Assembly: GCA_022843745.1 (NCBI GenBank)
Contig: JALHNB010000004.1
Span: forward strand, 62,001-126,000
From: Anaerolineae bacterium
GTDB taxonomy: Bacteria; Chloroflexota; Anaerolineae; Aggregatilineales; Phototrophicaceae
Reading direction: 5' to 3'
Length of the DNA: 64,000 bases
Made by a program: the position numbers and the translations under genes. Positions 1 through 10,766 of this stretch are shown here, one piece after another. The number at the start of each line of letters is the position of its first letter. Positions within the stretch are counted from its first letter, which is position 1. The notes beneath the pieces were generated by a model. That model was not told the DNA's origin, searched no databases, and saw only the letters and a program-made list of their open reading frames with translations.

Positions 1-96
1 CCCCAGTGCTCTAGTCAAACACCGGAAAATATATTAAGATGTTCATAACGAAATTCAACACCTGATACCAGTTTTAATGGGATAGAAATTACGACA

Positions 97-1557
97 ATGA
101 AAACAAAATCATCTATCAGGTCTTCTACAACAAAAATCGCACCCTTCATATTTTTGCTGGCTTTGTATATTTCGCCAGTTTTAGCGGCAGCGTTCGATTG
201 CCCGGAAATCGCGCAAACGGCTTTGCAGAGGACGGATACGCTTTGCGCGGATACAGGCCGCAATAGTGCCTGTTATGGCCACGATCTCCTCGAAGCCCAG
301 CCACAGCCTAATGTCGATATGTTCACGTTTAATCAACCCGGCCAAAAAGTTGACGTTGCCCAGATTCGCTCCTTACGCCTCTCGCCCATGAACATCACCG
401 ATCAGGTGTGGGGCGTGGCGCTGATGCGCTTACAGGCCAGTTTACCCGCATCGCAGCCCGAAGACGTAACCATGCTCATTTTTGGCTCTGTAGAGGTCGA
501 AAATGCCGTTATGCCCGCGACCAGCCAAACAATGACCGTCACAGCCCCTCAAAATATCAACGTTCGCAGCGATCCGTCTCCGACTTCAGCCGTGATCGGG
601 ACATTGCCGTCCGGCGCGACGGTGACAGCGCTCGAACGCCTGCCGGATAATTCCTGGCTGCGCGTTCAGATGCCCAACGATGCCAATGTGACGGGTTGGG
701 TATCCGCGTCGCTGTTGTCTGGTGACGTAGAAACACTCAATATCGCCCAGGCCAACGCCCCCTATTTACAATCGATGCAGTCCTTCTATTTTAAGAGCAG
801 TGATGACGCAGCAGCCTGCCAGGATATTCCCACCAGCGGCCTTTTGATCCAGACACCCGAAGGCGCAGGCAAAGTCCGACTGTGGATCAACGAAGTCAAA
901 TTCCAGATCGGCTCGACAGTTTTCCTGGAAGCGCAGCCCGGTGGTGAAATGACCATCCAGACGCTGGAAGGTGAAGCACTGGTCGAGACAGGCGGTGTGA
1001 CTCAGCGGGTTATGGCTGGCACACAGGCGCAAATCCAGATGAGTGAAAATTTGCAGCCGCTTTCATCGCCCAGTTTCCCTGAGCCTTATACGATGGATGC
1101 CGTACAAACGCTGCCCGTCGATCACTTAACCGATCAGATTACGATTGAGCCGCCGCTGACTCGTGAAGAAATTCAGGAGAGCATCGCCCAGGAAAATTCA
1201 ACAACTGACACCACCACTGACGATAGCAATAGCACGCCCCCTGCGAATGACACATCGGGTTCTGACGATAATTGCCCCGGCAATAGCTGCAATGCTCCTG
1301 GTCGTAATGATAATTGCCCCGGCAACAGTTGCAACGCGCCAGGTCGTAATGATGATTGCCCCGGCAATAGCTGCAATGCTCCTGGTCATGACGACAGTGA
1401 TAACGGCAATGGAAACGGAAACGGTAATGGCGGTGGTCAGGATAATGGCAATGGAAATGGTGGCGGCGACCAGGGTGATAACGACGACCAGAACGAAGAC
1501 GAGGGCGGCCTGTTAGATTGGCTTGGCGATATTTTGGACAAATTGCCCGTCTTGTAA
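97..1557 (+). CDS. Secreted SH3b-domain protein with Cys-rich tandem repeats
   Basis: The 486-residue product begins with a signal peptide (hydrophobic residues about 15-31, ending LAAA). Residues about 147-208 form a bacterial SH3 domain: the NVRSDPS motif, then IGTLPSGATV and GWVSASLL. Residues about 255-318 resemble the beta-rich FecR-type core (VFLEAQPGGEMTIQTLEGEA). From about residue 388 there are three near-identical 15-residue units with core NCPGNSCNAPG, then a Gly/Asn/Asp-rich stretch and a short hydrophobic amphipathic end (GLLDWLGDILDKL). The two cysteines per unit suggest disulphide-stabilised extracellular repeats. Role is probably at the cell surface; the ligand is unknown. It is convergent with the next gene, with only 11 bases between them. 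Confidence 0.75.
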   Translation: MKTKSSIRSSTTKIAPFIFLLALYISPVLAAAFDCPEIAQTALQRTDTLCADTGRNSACYGHDLLEAQPQPNVDMFTFNQPGQKVDVAQIRSLRLSPMNITDQVWGVALMRLQASLPASQPEDVTMLIFGSVEVENAVMPATSQTMTVTAPQNINVRSDPSPTSAVIGTLPSGATVTALERLPDNSWLRVQMPNDANVTGWVSASLLSGDVETLNIAQANAPYLQSMQSFYFKSSDDAAACQDIPTSGLLIQTPEGAGKVRLWINEVKFQIGSTVFLEAQPGGEMTIQTLEGEALVETGGVTQRVMAGTQAQIQMSENLQPLSSPSFPEPYTMDAVQTLPVDHLTDQITIEPPLTREEIQESIAQENSTTDTTTDDSNSTPPANDTSGSDDNCPGNSCNAPGRNDNCPGNSCNAPGRNDDCPGNSCNAPGHDDSDNGNGNGNGNGGGQDNGNGNGGGDQGDNDDQNEDEGGLLDWLGDILDKLPVL

Positions 1558-1568
1558 TTTCTTTAACT

Positions 1569-1871
1569 TCACGGTTCGATATTGGTCGCGATGCCGTAAA
1601 TGCAGTGAGCGCCTACCCAGCCGTTCGTCCCGCCGCGATTATTGCCGATTAAAAATCGCGCTCCATTGATGGCCTTAATCAGGTGAAGATAAACGTGGCC
1701 TTTCACCTTGACGAGAACAATATCCCCGACGGCTAATTTGTCGGTGCTACAAGGTTCTAATGTGACCAGAGCACCATCATCCACCTTGCCCTTCATCGAA
1801 TGCCCTCTGGGGCGGATTTTGGCGGATTCGCCCCGCTGCAAGGCTTCAATCGCGTGTGTAGCCCAATTCAT
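1569..1871 (-). CDS. Small S24/S26-like signal-peptidase-fold protein
   Basis: A 100-residue protein with the S24/S26 peptidase signature: GHSMKGKVDDGALVTLEP, in which the Ser of GHSM is the expected nucleophile, followed by a GDIVLVKVKGHVYLHLIKAI strand-pair where a Lys could be the general base. It has no helix-turn-helix, so it is the catalytic half of a LexA/CI-like fold alone, not a repressor. It starts 4 bases after the stop of the DUF255 gene upstream on the same strand and is surely co-transcribed with it. Substrate is unknown; self-cleavage or maturation of a partner are both possible. Confidence 0.65.
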   Translation of the reverse strand: MNWATHAIEALQRGESAKIRPRGHSMKGKVDDGALVTLEPCSTDKLAVGDIVLVKVKGHVYLHLIKAINGARFLIGNNRGGTNGWVGAHCIYGIATNIEP

Positions 1872-1875
1872 GATC

Positions 1876-3918
<2,043 letters not shown>

Positions 3919-3935
3919 GTCAATTTCCTTTGCGC

Positions 3936-4162
3936 GGTCAGCGGTCAGTTTTCAGCCTAAAACTCGTATGATTAACACGAATTTTTCTCACATTTATTTG
4001 CTTTATCCTACTTTATGGAGAATCAAAACGCAATTGTTTTTCGTGGTTGTGGGGAAATTCGGGCGCAAGGCCTTGCGCCCCTACAGCCAGATATGTTCCG
4101 TTTGCCTATGCCTTGAATTGGCTGATCGCTAACAGCTGATCTTTGATTGCTAAAAGCTTCTT
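3936..4162. repeat. Inverted GCTGA-heptamer arrays flanking a palindrome
   Basis: The gene-free stretch between two minus-strand genes is built largely from repeats. At 3936-3956 are three 7-mers (GGTCAGC, GGTCAGT, TTTCAGC). At 4121-4162 are six 7-mers in the opposite sense (GCTGATC, GCTAACA, GCTGATC, TTTGATT, GCTAAAA, GCTTCTT), the last running into the stop of the neighbouring gene. Between them, 4061-4080 is a perfect 20-bp palindrome GGGCGCAAGG/CCTTGCGCCC followed by CTAC, a truncated copy of the GTAGGGGCGCA family seen elsewhere in the window. The layout of inverted terminal arrays round a palindrome resembles a non-autonomous mobile element, though no target-site duplication was recognised. 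Confidence 0.6.
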
Positions 4163-4812
4163 TACCACGTTGTGATGAGCTTTTGCGAATCATCTAACGA
4201 AGGCGCGGGTTTCCACATATCGTCCAGCCAGTTGAGGAAAACCTGGCTCACTTCCGGGGTCAGCCGCGCAGCAGCTTCAAAATGTTGAGGTGAGAAGGCG
4301 TAAATATTCGTAAAATAAGGGTGAACCGCGCAAATAATATAATTGTTTTCCCAACGTCCTTTGCCCCACAGGAACGACAGCCCGCCCTGATCGCGACGCA
4401 TGGATTCCAGCCAGCGTGAACGATCCATATCGCTCAATTCCTGCAACTGAAAACGCAGCGCCAGCATCGAACGAAAGGCAAAGGTAAACTCAATGGCGTG
4501 AGTCTCGCCGTTGACATCGACATGAAGCGAGGCGGCGCTGTCCTGCGTTGTGAGCGCCGCAATCCCCCACTTCGCGCGTGTCCCCCGGAAATGGGCGGAC
4601 GACATCACAGGCATGGACGGAAAGCGCTTGCTCAACTCAGCGTCCAGATCAACTTCGCCATTAAAAAACTGTTGCAATATCCAGGGCGCGTCGGGCGCTG
4701 CCGATTCGACCCCGGTCAAATGAGCGAGTGATTTTTCAACGCCGATCTTCTTGTTGGGTCGTGAAGGCACCGTTTCGTCAACAGACTGATTTTGCATATT
4801 TTTGAAAGTCAT
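4162..4812 (-). CDS. Hypothetical protein, 216 aa
   Basis: No family recognised. The product is soluble, with no signal peptide or membrane segment. The first 30 residues are polar and likely disordered; the body alternates beta-like stretches (FRGTRAKWGIAALTTQDSAASLHVDVNG) and Trp/aromatic-rich segments (FLWGKGRWENNYIICAVHPYFTNIYAF). It stands alone, upstream of a divergent xylulokinase gene with 111 bases between the starts. Length, composition and an uninterrupted frame make it a plausible real gene. Confidence 0.55.
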   Translation of the reverse strand: MTFKNMQNQSVDETVPSRPNKKIGVEKSLAHLTGVESAAPDAPWILQQFFNGEVDLDAELSKRFPSMPVMSSAHFRGTRAKWGIAALTTQDSAASLHVDVNGETHAIEFTFAFRSMLALRFQLQELSDMDRSRWLESMRRDQGGLSFLWGKGRWENNYIICAVHPYFTNIYAFSPQHFEAAARLTPEVSQVFLNWLDDMWKPAPSLDDSQKLITTW

Positions 4813-4923
4813 CGGAAAATCCCTGCCTATATGTTCTTAATTATAACTTCTTTCAACCTTTCATGGAAATAAAAGGTTAAAATAGCGCAAATTTGTTGGA
4901 ACGCTTTATTCACAGGAGCAAAA

Positions 4924-6408
4924 ATGCCTTACTTACTTGGACTCGACATCAGCACGACGGGCGCGAAAGCCCTCATTATTGACGAATCAGGCAAAGTGAT
5001 CGCCTCGCATACCACGCCGCAGCCGATCAGCACACCCAAGCCGCAGTGGAGCGAACAAAATCCGTCCGATTGGTGGAATGGGATCGCGGAGTCGATTCGC
5101 GCGGCGCTATCGCAAAGCGGCATCGGTGGCGATGCGATTGCGGCGATTGGCCTCACCGGGCAGATGCACGGTCTGGTTCTGCTCGACAGCGCCGGAAATG
5201 TACTCCGCCCTTCGATTCTGTGGAATGACCAGCGCACACAGGAACAGTGCGATGCCATGACCGAAAAAATCGGCTTTAAGCGGCTGATCCAGTTAACCGG
5301 CAACCGCGCCCTGACGGGTTTCACCGCGCCGAAAATTCTATGGGTACGCCAGCATGAGCCAGATGTTTATGCCAAAGTCGCTCATATCCTGCTGCCAAAG
5401 GATTACATTCGTTTTATGCTCACAGGCGAATATGCAATGGACGTTTCCGATGCGTCCGGTACATCACTGCTCGATGTCGCGAATCGCCGCTGGTCAAACG
5501 AAGTTGTGGACGCGCTGGAAATTCCGGCATCGTGGCTGCCGCGTGTCTGCGAAGGCCCGGACATCACAGGGGGTATCAGCGAGAAAGCAGCTAGTGAAAC
5601 AGGTCTGAAGGCCGGAACGCCTGTGATGGGCGGCGGTGGCGATCAGGCAGCGGGCGCGGTAGGCGTTGGCGCGGTGAAGCCTGGAATCGTATCGCTGGTC
5701 GTGGGTACATCGGGCGTGGTCTTCGCGCCACTCGATAAATATGCCTATGAGCCGGATGGCCGCCTCCATGCTTTCTGCCACGCTGTGCCGGGGATGTGGC
5801 ATTTCATGGGCGTGATGTTGAGCGCGGCGGGCAGCCTGCAATGGTTTCACGATACGCTGGGACATGGCGAATCATTTGATGAACTGCTGCGCCCTGCCGC
5901 CGAGATTCCACCCGGCAGCGATGGTCTCCTGTTTCTGCCCTATCTCACAGGTGAGCGAACCCCGCACCCCGATCCGTTAGCACGTGGCGCATTCGTCGGA
6001 CTGACCGTGCGGCACACACGGGCGCATATGGCGCGTGCTGTATTGGAAGGGGTCTCCTTTGGCCTGAAAGATGGCTTCAAACTCATCGCCAACGCGGGTT
6101 TGCCGGATGATCTCGAAGTGCGTGTCAGCGGTGGCGGCGCAAAGAGCCTACTCTGGAAACAGATTTTAGCGGATGTGCTGGGCGCGACACTGGTCAGCAC
6201 CAATTCCACCGAAGGCGCCGCTTATGGAGCGGCTTTGCTGGCGGCGGTGGGCGCGGGTGTTTATCCGACAGTTGTCACAGCCTGTGCGCAAACCATCCAG
6301 ACCAGCGATGCCGTCACACCCAGCGACCAACGCGCCGCCTACGAAAAACCCTATCGCCTTTATGAGAATCTGTATCCTGCGCTTAAGGCAACATTTGCAG
6401 AAATCTAA
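4924..6408 (+). CDS. xylB: Xylulokinase (FGGY family)
   Basis: Phosphorylates D-xylulose to xylulose 5-phosphate, feeding the pentose phosphate pathway in the cytoplasm. The 494-residue length is normal. Family marks are the N-terminal phosphate-binding turn LGLDISTTGAKALI, the xylulokinase-specific GLTGQMHGLVLLD near residues 76-88, LWNDQRT, the catalytic-domain GGGGDQAAGAVGVGAV near residue 237, and the C-terminal SGGGAKSLLWKQILADV. A GGAG-type ribosome site (AGGAG) lies about 6 bases before the ATG. It is not next to xylose isomerase or a sugar transporter here, so the source of xylulose is not shown by context; another FGGY sugar kinase specificity remains possible. Confidence 0.85.
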   Translation: MPYLLGLDISTTGAKALIIDESGKVIASHTTPQPISTPKPQWSEQNPSDWWNGIAESIRAALSQSGIGGDAIAAIGLTGQMHGLVLLDSAGNVLRPSILWNDQRTQEQCDAMTEKIGFKRLIQLTGNRALTGFTAPKILWVRQHEPDVYAKVAHILLPKDYIRFMLTGEYAMDVSDASGTSLLDVANRRWSNEVVDALEIPASWLPRVCEGPDITGGISEKAASETGLKAGTPVMGGGGDQAAGAVGVGAVKPGIVSLVVGTSGVVFAPLDKYAYEPDGRLHAFCHAVPGMWHFMGVMLSAAGSLQWFHDTLGHGESFDELLRPAAEIPPGSDGLLFLPYLTGERTPHPDPLARGAFVGLTVRHTRAHMARAVLEGVSFGLKDGFKLIANAGLPDDLEVRVSGGGAKSLLWKQILADVLGATLVSTNSTEGAAYGAALLAAVGAGVYPTVVTACAQTIQTSDAVTPSDQRAAYEKPYRLYENLYPALKATFAEI

Positions 6409-6462
6409 TATTAAAAAAGGTACAATGGGCAATCAACTGAGATCTTCTCAAGGAATAACACA

Positions 6463-8412
6463 ATGCAATTCGGTCCGAGAAAAACGGGGAATGAACCCCC
6501 ATCTGATGGAAATAAGCCGCCGCAGTTCCGCATACCCGGTTGGGTAACAACGGCAATTTTGCTGTTGGCGTTACTGTGGTTCTTTTCACGCCTACCGTTC
6601 ATTATGGACGGTCTATCCTCCGAACAGCCGATTCAAGTGCCGTATTCGTTCCTCTATCAGCAAGCGGCTGAGGGAAATGTGGATACGGTTCAGGTGCAGG
6701 ATAACATCGCTGCGGGAGCGTTCAACTCTGTCGTGACCTATCCGCCGGATGGATCGGACGAAATCCAGCAAGGTGTCGAACAGCAGTCTTCACGACGGTT
6801 CGAGGCGACGATCCCACTGACCGACGAAGCGCTGCTCGAACAGCTTCGCAATAATGGCGCGACCATCGTCTACCAGCCCACCGAAGTATCACCGATTCTG
6901 CTGTTTCTGGTGAATTTTGGGCCGCTGCTGCTGCTGGTCGGATTTTTCATCTGGCAGGCCCGCCGCGCTCAGGGACAGGCTGGCAACGTTTTTGGCTTCG
7001 GGCGTTCGCAGGCACGTGAATATAACGCCGAAAGGCCACAGGTCACGTTCACGGATGTCGCAGGGCAGGATGCCGCCAAGTCCGAACTGGTCGAAATCGT
7101 GGACTTTTTGAGAGAGCCTGACAAATATGTGGCGCTGGGCGCACGTATCCCACGCGGTGTGCTGCTGGTTGGGCCTCCCGGTACAGGTAAGACGCTCATG
7201 GCACGCGCGGTAGCAGGCGAGGCGAAAGTCGCCTTTTTCAGCCTTGCTGCATCAGAATTTGTCGAAATGTTCGTCGGTGTTGGTGCTTCACGGGTGCGCG
7301 ATCTGTTCAAGCGTGCCAAAGACCATGCGCCAAGCATCATTTTTATTGACGAAATCGACGCTGTTGGTCGCCGTCGCGGTGCAGGTATGGGCGGGGGACA
7401 TGATGAGCGTGAACAAACGTTGAATCAGATGCTGGCCGAGATGGATGGTTTCGATCAGGCCGAGAGCGTGATCGTCATGGCAGCGACCAACCGCCCTGAT
7501 GTGCTTGATCCCGCGCTGCTGCGTCCAGGCCGTTTTGACCGTCAGGTAACAGTTGCCCTACCCGATAAAAATGGGCGTGAGGCCATCCTGAAAATTCACG
7601 CGCGTGGAAAACCGATGGCGGAAGATGTCAGCCTTTCCGATCTCGCCAAAGCGACGATTGGCTTCTCTGGTGCCGATCTTTCGAATCTCGCAAACGAGGC
7701 CGCCCTCACAGCCGCGCGGCGTTCGAGCAAGAAAATCACGTCGCTGGATTTTGCCGAGGCGTTTGATCGCATTGTGCTGGGTATTAAAAGCCCGCCGCTT
7801 TCAAACGAACGTGAACGCAGGCTGACGGCGTATCACGAAGCGGGTCATGCGCTCGTGGCATCGTTAACACCCAAGTCCGACCCGATCTTTAAAGTTACGA
7901 TTGTTCCGCGTGGGCAAGCGCTGGGTGTCACCTGGTATTTGCCAGAAGACGACAAACGCAGCCGAACAAAGGGTGAGTTGATCGCCCGAATCCTGGTTGG
8001 CCTGGGCGGACGCGCGGCTGAAGAAATCGTGCTGGATGACATTACAACGGGTGCTGTCGGCGATATTCGCCAGATTACTGATATGGCGCGGCGCATGGTT
8101 ATGCAGTTCGGCATGAGCGATGCTATTGGCCTCGTGAACCTGAATAATGAAGATCAGCAGCCATTCCTCGGCTACTCGATGACGCAGGAAAAGCACTACA
8201 GCGAGGAAACCGCCGCCAAAGTCGATGTGGAAGTCAAGCGCATCATTGACGAAGCTTATCACCATGTCCTCAATCTTTTGCGCGATAATCGCGATAAGCT
8301 GGAAGCACTGGCGCAGGAACTCCTGACCACCGAAGTGGTCGAACGCGCTCGTCTCCTTGAGTTGATCGGTGTGCCGCCGGGGATCGAAGAACCCGAAGTG
8401 ACAAACGCCTGA
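6463..8412 (+). CDS. ftsH: ATP-dependent zinc metalloprotease FtsH
   Basis: Membrane-anchored AAA+ protease that extracts and degrades membrane and regulatory proteins. Transmembrane segments lie at about residues 29-41 and 144-164 with a periplasmic domain between. The AAA module has Walker A GPPGTGKT (237-244), Walker B IIFIDEID (292-299), the pore motif [11 protein letters not shown] and the second region of homology [20 protein letters not shown]. The zinc site HEAGH is at 458-462, with the third ligand expected in the later ITGAVGDI-type region. The 649-residue length is usual. The C terminus ends in a divergent tail. An AGGA site precedes the ATG, and a strong terminator follows the gene. 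Confidence 0.97.
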   Translation: MQFGPRKTGNEPPSDGNKPPQFRIPGWVTTAILLLALLWFFSRLPFIMDGLSSEQPIQVPYSFLYQQAAEGNVDTVQVQDNIAAGAFNSVVTYPPDGSDEIQQGVEQQSSRRFEATIPLTDEALLEQLRNNGATIVYQPTEVSPILLFLVNFGPLLLLVGFFIWQARRAQGQAGNVFGFGRSQAREYNAERPQVTFTDVAGQDAAKSELVEIVDFLREPDKYVALGARIPRGVLLVGPPGTGKTLMARAVAGEAKVAFFSLAASEFVEMFVGVGASRVRDLFKRAKDHAPSIIFIDEIDAVGRRRGAGMGGGHDEREQTLNQMLAEMDGFDQAESVIVMAATNRPDVLDPALLRPGRFDRQVTVALPDKNGREAILKIHARGKPMAEDVSLSDLAKATIGFSGADLSNLANEAALTAARRSSKKITSLDFAEAFDRIVLGIKSPPLSNERERRLTAYHEAGHALVASLTPKSDPIFKVTIVPRGQALGVTWYLPEDDKRSRTKGELIARILVGLGGRAAEEIVLDDITTGAVGDIRQITDMARRMVMQFGMSDAIGLVNLNNEDQQPFLGYSMTQEKHYSEETAAKVDVEVKRIIDEAYHHVLNLLRDNRDKLEALAQELLTTEVVERARLLELIGVPPGIEEPEVTNA

Positions 8413-8440
8413 GAACATTTGTAGCGCGAAATTGAATGCA

Positions 8441-8471
8441 AACGCCCCGATCAGTACCGGGGCGTTTTTTT
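8441..8471. terminator. Intrinsic terminator after ftsH
   Basis: Perfect 9-bp stem AACGCCCCG (8441-8449) with CGGGGCGTT (8458-8466), an 8-base loop and a T run to 8471. It ends ftsH transcription and sits just before the stop of the convergent EF-G-like gene. Confidence 0.93.
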
Positions 8472-8489
8472 AGCTAATATTTACTCAGA

Positions 8490-10562
8490 TCACGCTTTCG
8501 CGAGTGTCTTGTGCGCGTTGATAATCCCTTGCGCCAGATGCCCCGGCACTTGCTCATAACGGTTGAAGGTCATGGTGTAGATGCCGCGTCCGCCTGTCAT
8601 CGAGCGTAGTTCATTCCCATAGCGCATCATCTCCGAAAGCGGCACTTGCGCGAGGACCACACTTTTGCCCGCTTCCGTGTCCATACCCTGAACACGTCCG
8701 CGCCGGGTGTTGAGATCACCCAGAATATCACCCATCATCGATTCAGGTACAGTAATTTTTACGTCCATAATCGGCTCTTGCAGCACCGGGCTGGCATCCA
8801 TAAACGCCTCTTTAAAACCTTCGCGTCCGGCGATCTGGAAGGCAATATCTTTTGAGTCTACCGGATGTTCCTTGCCATCAAACACGACAACCTTGACATG
8901 AACAATCGGGAAACCCGCCATCACACCTTCCGGTAACACCGAATGAATGCCTTTTTCAATCGACGGCCAGTAGGATTGTGAGATCGAGCCGCCAACAATT
9001 TTCGTCTCAAAAATAAAATCGTTGTCCGGGTCGTGCATCACACGCAGGCTAACCTCGCCAAATTGCCCCGCGCCGCCTGTCTGCTTCTTGTGGCGATAGG
9101 TTGCCTCGGCAGTTTTGGTGACGGTTTCGCGATACGGCACTCTCGGCATTTCGGTGTCCAGCCCCACGCCCAATTTTTCGGCACGACTGATCGCCAGATT
9201 GACATGCGCCTCACCCATACCCTCTAAAATCGTTTGTTTGGTATCCGGGTCTAAACGCCAGCGCAATGTTGGATCGGATTGCGACAGGCTGGTGAGAATC
9301 GTACCCATCTTGGTACTGTCCGCCTGCGTTCTCGGCATCAGCGCCACCTGATACAGCGGTGTGGGGAATTCCGGCTTGCTGATCTCAATCGGGTTTGCTT
9401 TGGTGCTGATCGTATCGCCCGTCTTGGTTTCGGCCAGTTTGGCGACAACACCGATGTCCCCAGCATGTAAAACCTGAACGCTGGATTGGTCTTTGCCGCG
9501 AATGACAAACAGCGAGCCGAAACGCTCCTCAAGCTGGCGGGTCGCGTTGTAATAACGCTGGTCCGCGTGAATCGAGCCGGAGAAAATGCGGAAATAATTA
9601 AGCGTGCCTACGAAGCGATCATTGGTCGTTTTGAAGACATAAGCAGCCAGTGGGCCGTCATCGGTTTGTGGCGGCATCAGGAATGAGCGTTCGCCATTGG
9701 GGTCGATTTTCTGGACGCGGCGCAGTGTTGGCGGCGAAATATAGACGATCAGCGCTTCCAGCAGCGGCACAGTACCCACGTTTTTCGCGCCGGAGGTCAC
9801 AAAGACAGGGACGGTCTTGAGATTTGAATCACGCGCAGCTTTACGCATTCCATCGCGGATTTCTTCGTTCGTGAGCGTACCTTCACTAAAATATTTTTCT
9901 ATAAGTTGGTCATCGGCCTCCGCCGCCGCCTCGACCAGTTGCATCCGTGCTTCCTCTGACCAGCTTGCCATCGCATCGGGCAGATCGGAGCGCTCTGCAC
10001 CCGCGCCATAATAGGCTTTCATGGTCAGCAAATTCACGACGCCTTTAAATTCAGCTTGTTCCCCAATGGGCAGCATGACTGGAATAAATTTGTAGGCAGG
10101 AAAACGTTCTTTAAGATTGGTGAGAGTGCGGTTATAGTCGGCGTTTTCACGATCCATTTTGTTGATCGTGACGATAATTGGCTGCTGGTAAACCTCGGCA
10201 TATTCCCACGCCAGTTCCGTTCCGACTTCAACGCCGGATACGGCATCCACCACCACAATCACGGAGTCAGCCACACGGATCGCGTTTTTGACCTCACCTT
10301 GAAAATCTGTGTAACCAGGGGTATCTAAGACATTAACTTTGGTATCTTCAAATTCAATCGGGACTAAAGAAGTGGATAGTGAGAGGCCGCGTTCTTTTTC
10401 TTCTTCGTCCCAGTCGGAGACAGTATTCTTCTCCTCTACCCTGCCGATACGGTTGATCGCGCCGGTATTGTAGAGCAGGGCTTCTACAAGGGTAGTTTTA
10501 CCGGCGCTTTGGTGGCCTACGAGAGCAACATTCCTTAACTTATCACTGTCATATTCCTTCAT
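8490..10562 (-). CDS. Elongation-factor-G-like GTPase
   Basis: A 690-residue translational GTPase with all EF-G domains. G1 is GHQSAGKT (residues 16-23), G3 DTPGYTD, G4 NKMD; the domain IV/V region includes the family's GGAGQFGEVSLRV and EPIMDVKITVPESMMGDILGDLNTRRGRVQGMD. The switch I motif reads EEKERGLSLSTS in place of the canonical QERGITI, and G1 has HQSAGKT rather than DAGKTT, which places it in the EF-G-like (FusA2-type) branch rather than the main EF-G. The longer reading frame to 10673 adds 37 residues encoded by a tandem repeat and was rejected; MKEYDSDKLRNVALVG is the natural N terminus. Exact function (translocation, recycling or stress) is not resolvable from sequence. Confidence 0.85.
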   Translation of the reverse strand: MKEYDSDKLRNVALVGHQSAGKTTLVEALLYNTGAINRIGRVEEKNTVSDWDEEEKERGLSLSTSLVPIEFEDTKVNVLDTPGYTDFQGEVKNAIRVADSVIVVVDAVSGVEVGTELAWEYAEVYQQPIIVTINKMDRENADYNRTLTNLKERFPAYKFIPVMLPIGEQAEFKGVVNLLTMKAYYGAGAERSDLPDAMASWSEEARMQLVEAAAEADDQLIEKYFSEGTLTNEEIRDGMRKAARDSNLKTVPVFVTSGAKNVGTVPLLEALIVYISPPTLRRVQKIDPNGERSFLMPPQTDDGPLAAYVFKTTNDRFVGTLNYFRIFSGSIHADQRYYNATRQLEERFGSLFVIRGKDQSSVQVLHAGDIGVVAKLAETKTGDTISTKANPIEISKPEFPTPLYQVALMPRTQADSTKMGTILTSLSQSDPTLRWRLDPDTKQTILEGMGEAHVNLAISRAEKLGVGLDTEMPRVPYRETVTKTAEATYRHKKQTGGAGQFGEVSLRVMHDPDNDFIFETKIVGGSISQSYWPSIEKGIHSVLPEGVMAGFPIVHVKVVVFDGKEHPVDSKDIAFQIAGREGFKEAFMDASPVLQEPIMDVKITVPESMMGDILGDLNTRRGRVQGMDTEAGKSVVLAQVPLSEMMRYGNELRSMTGGRGIYTMTFNRYEQVPGHLAQGIINAHKTLAKA

Positions 10563-10619
10563 GAGTTTATGTCGGCATGTCCAATGACACGCCATCCCCT
10601 TTCCCAAAAAAGTATTTTG

Positions 10620-10660
10620 GCTAAAACGAGCGATAAACGTGCTAAACGAGCGATAAACGA
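10620..10660. repeat. Two-copy tandem duplication upstream of EF-G-like gene
   Basis: GCTAAAACGAGCGATAAACG (10620-10639) is followed at 10641 by GCTAAACGAGCGATAAACGA, about a 21-bp period with a single-base indel. It lies 58-98 bases before the start of the EF-G-like gene, inside its leader. Confidence 0.8.
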
Positions 10661-10664
10661 GAGC

Positions 10665-10686
10665 CAGTGGCATTGGATTGCCACTG
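10665..10686. other. Hairpin between dockerin gene and EF-G-like gene
   Basis: CAGTGGCA (10665-10672) pairs perfectly with TGCCACTG (10679-10686) across a 6-base loop. No T run follows on the minus strand, so it is a weak candidate for a terminator of the dockerin operon; it may protect the 3' end or act in the EF-G-like leader. Confidence 0.5.
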
Positions 10687-10766
10687 ACTATTGTTGTCTG
10701 CTCATTATGAACGTTATGGAGATTTTAAGGCGGGGTAAACAGAATGTCAAAGAAAAGTGATGTTCG

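Noticed and set aside
1163-1516. Overlapping frames inside the SH3-domain gene
   Set aside because: They mirror the tandem Cys-rich repeats in other frames and lack independent starts or features.
1569-1871. LexA/CI-type repressor
   Set aside because: Only the peptidase half is present; there is no helix-turn-helix.
10563-10673. 37-residue N-terminal extension of the EF-G-like protein
   Set aside because: It is coded by a tandem duplication and precedes the usual EF-G start MKEYDSDKLRNVALVG.
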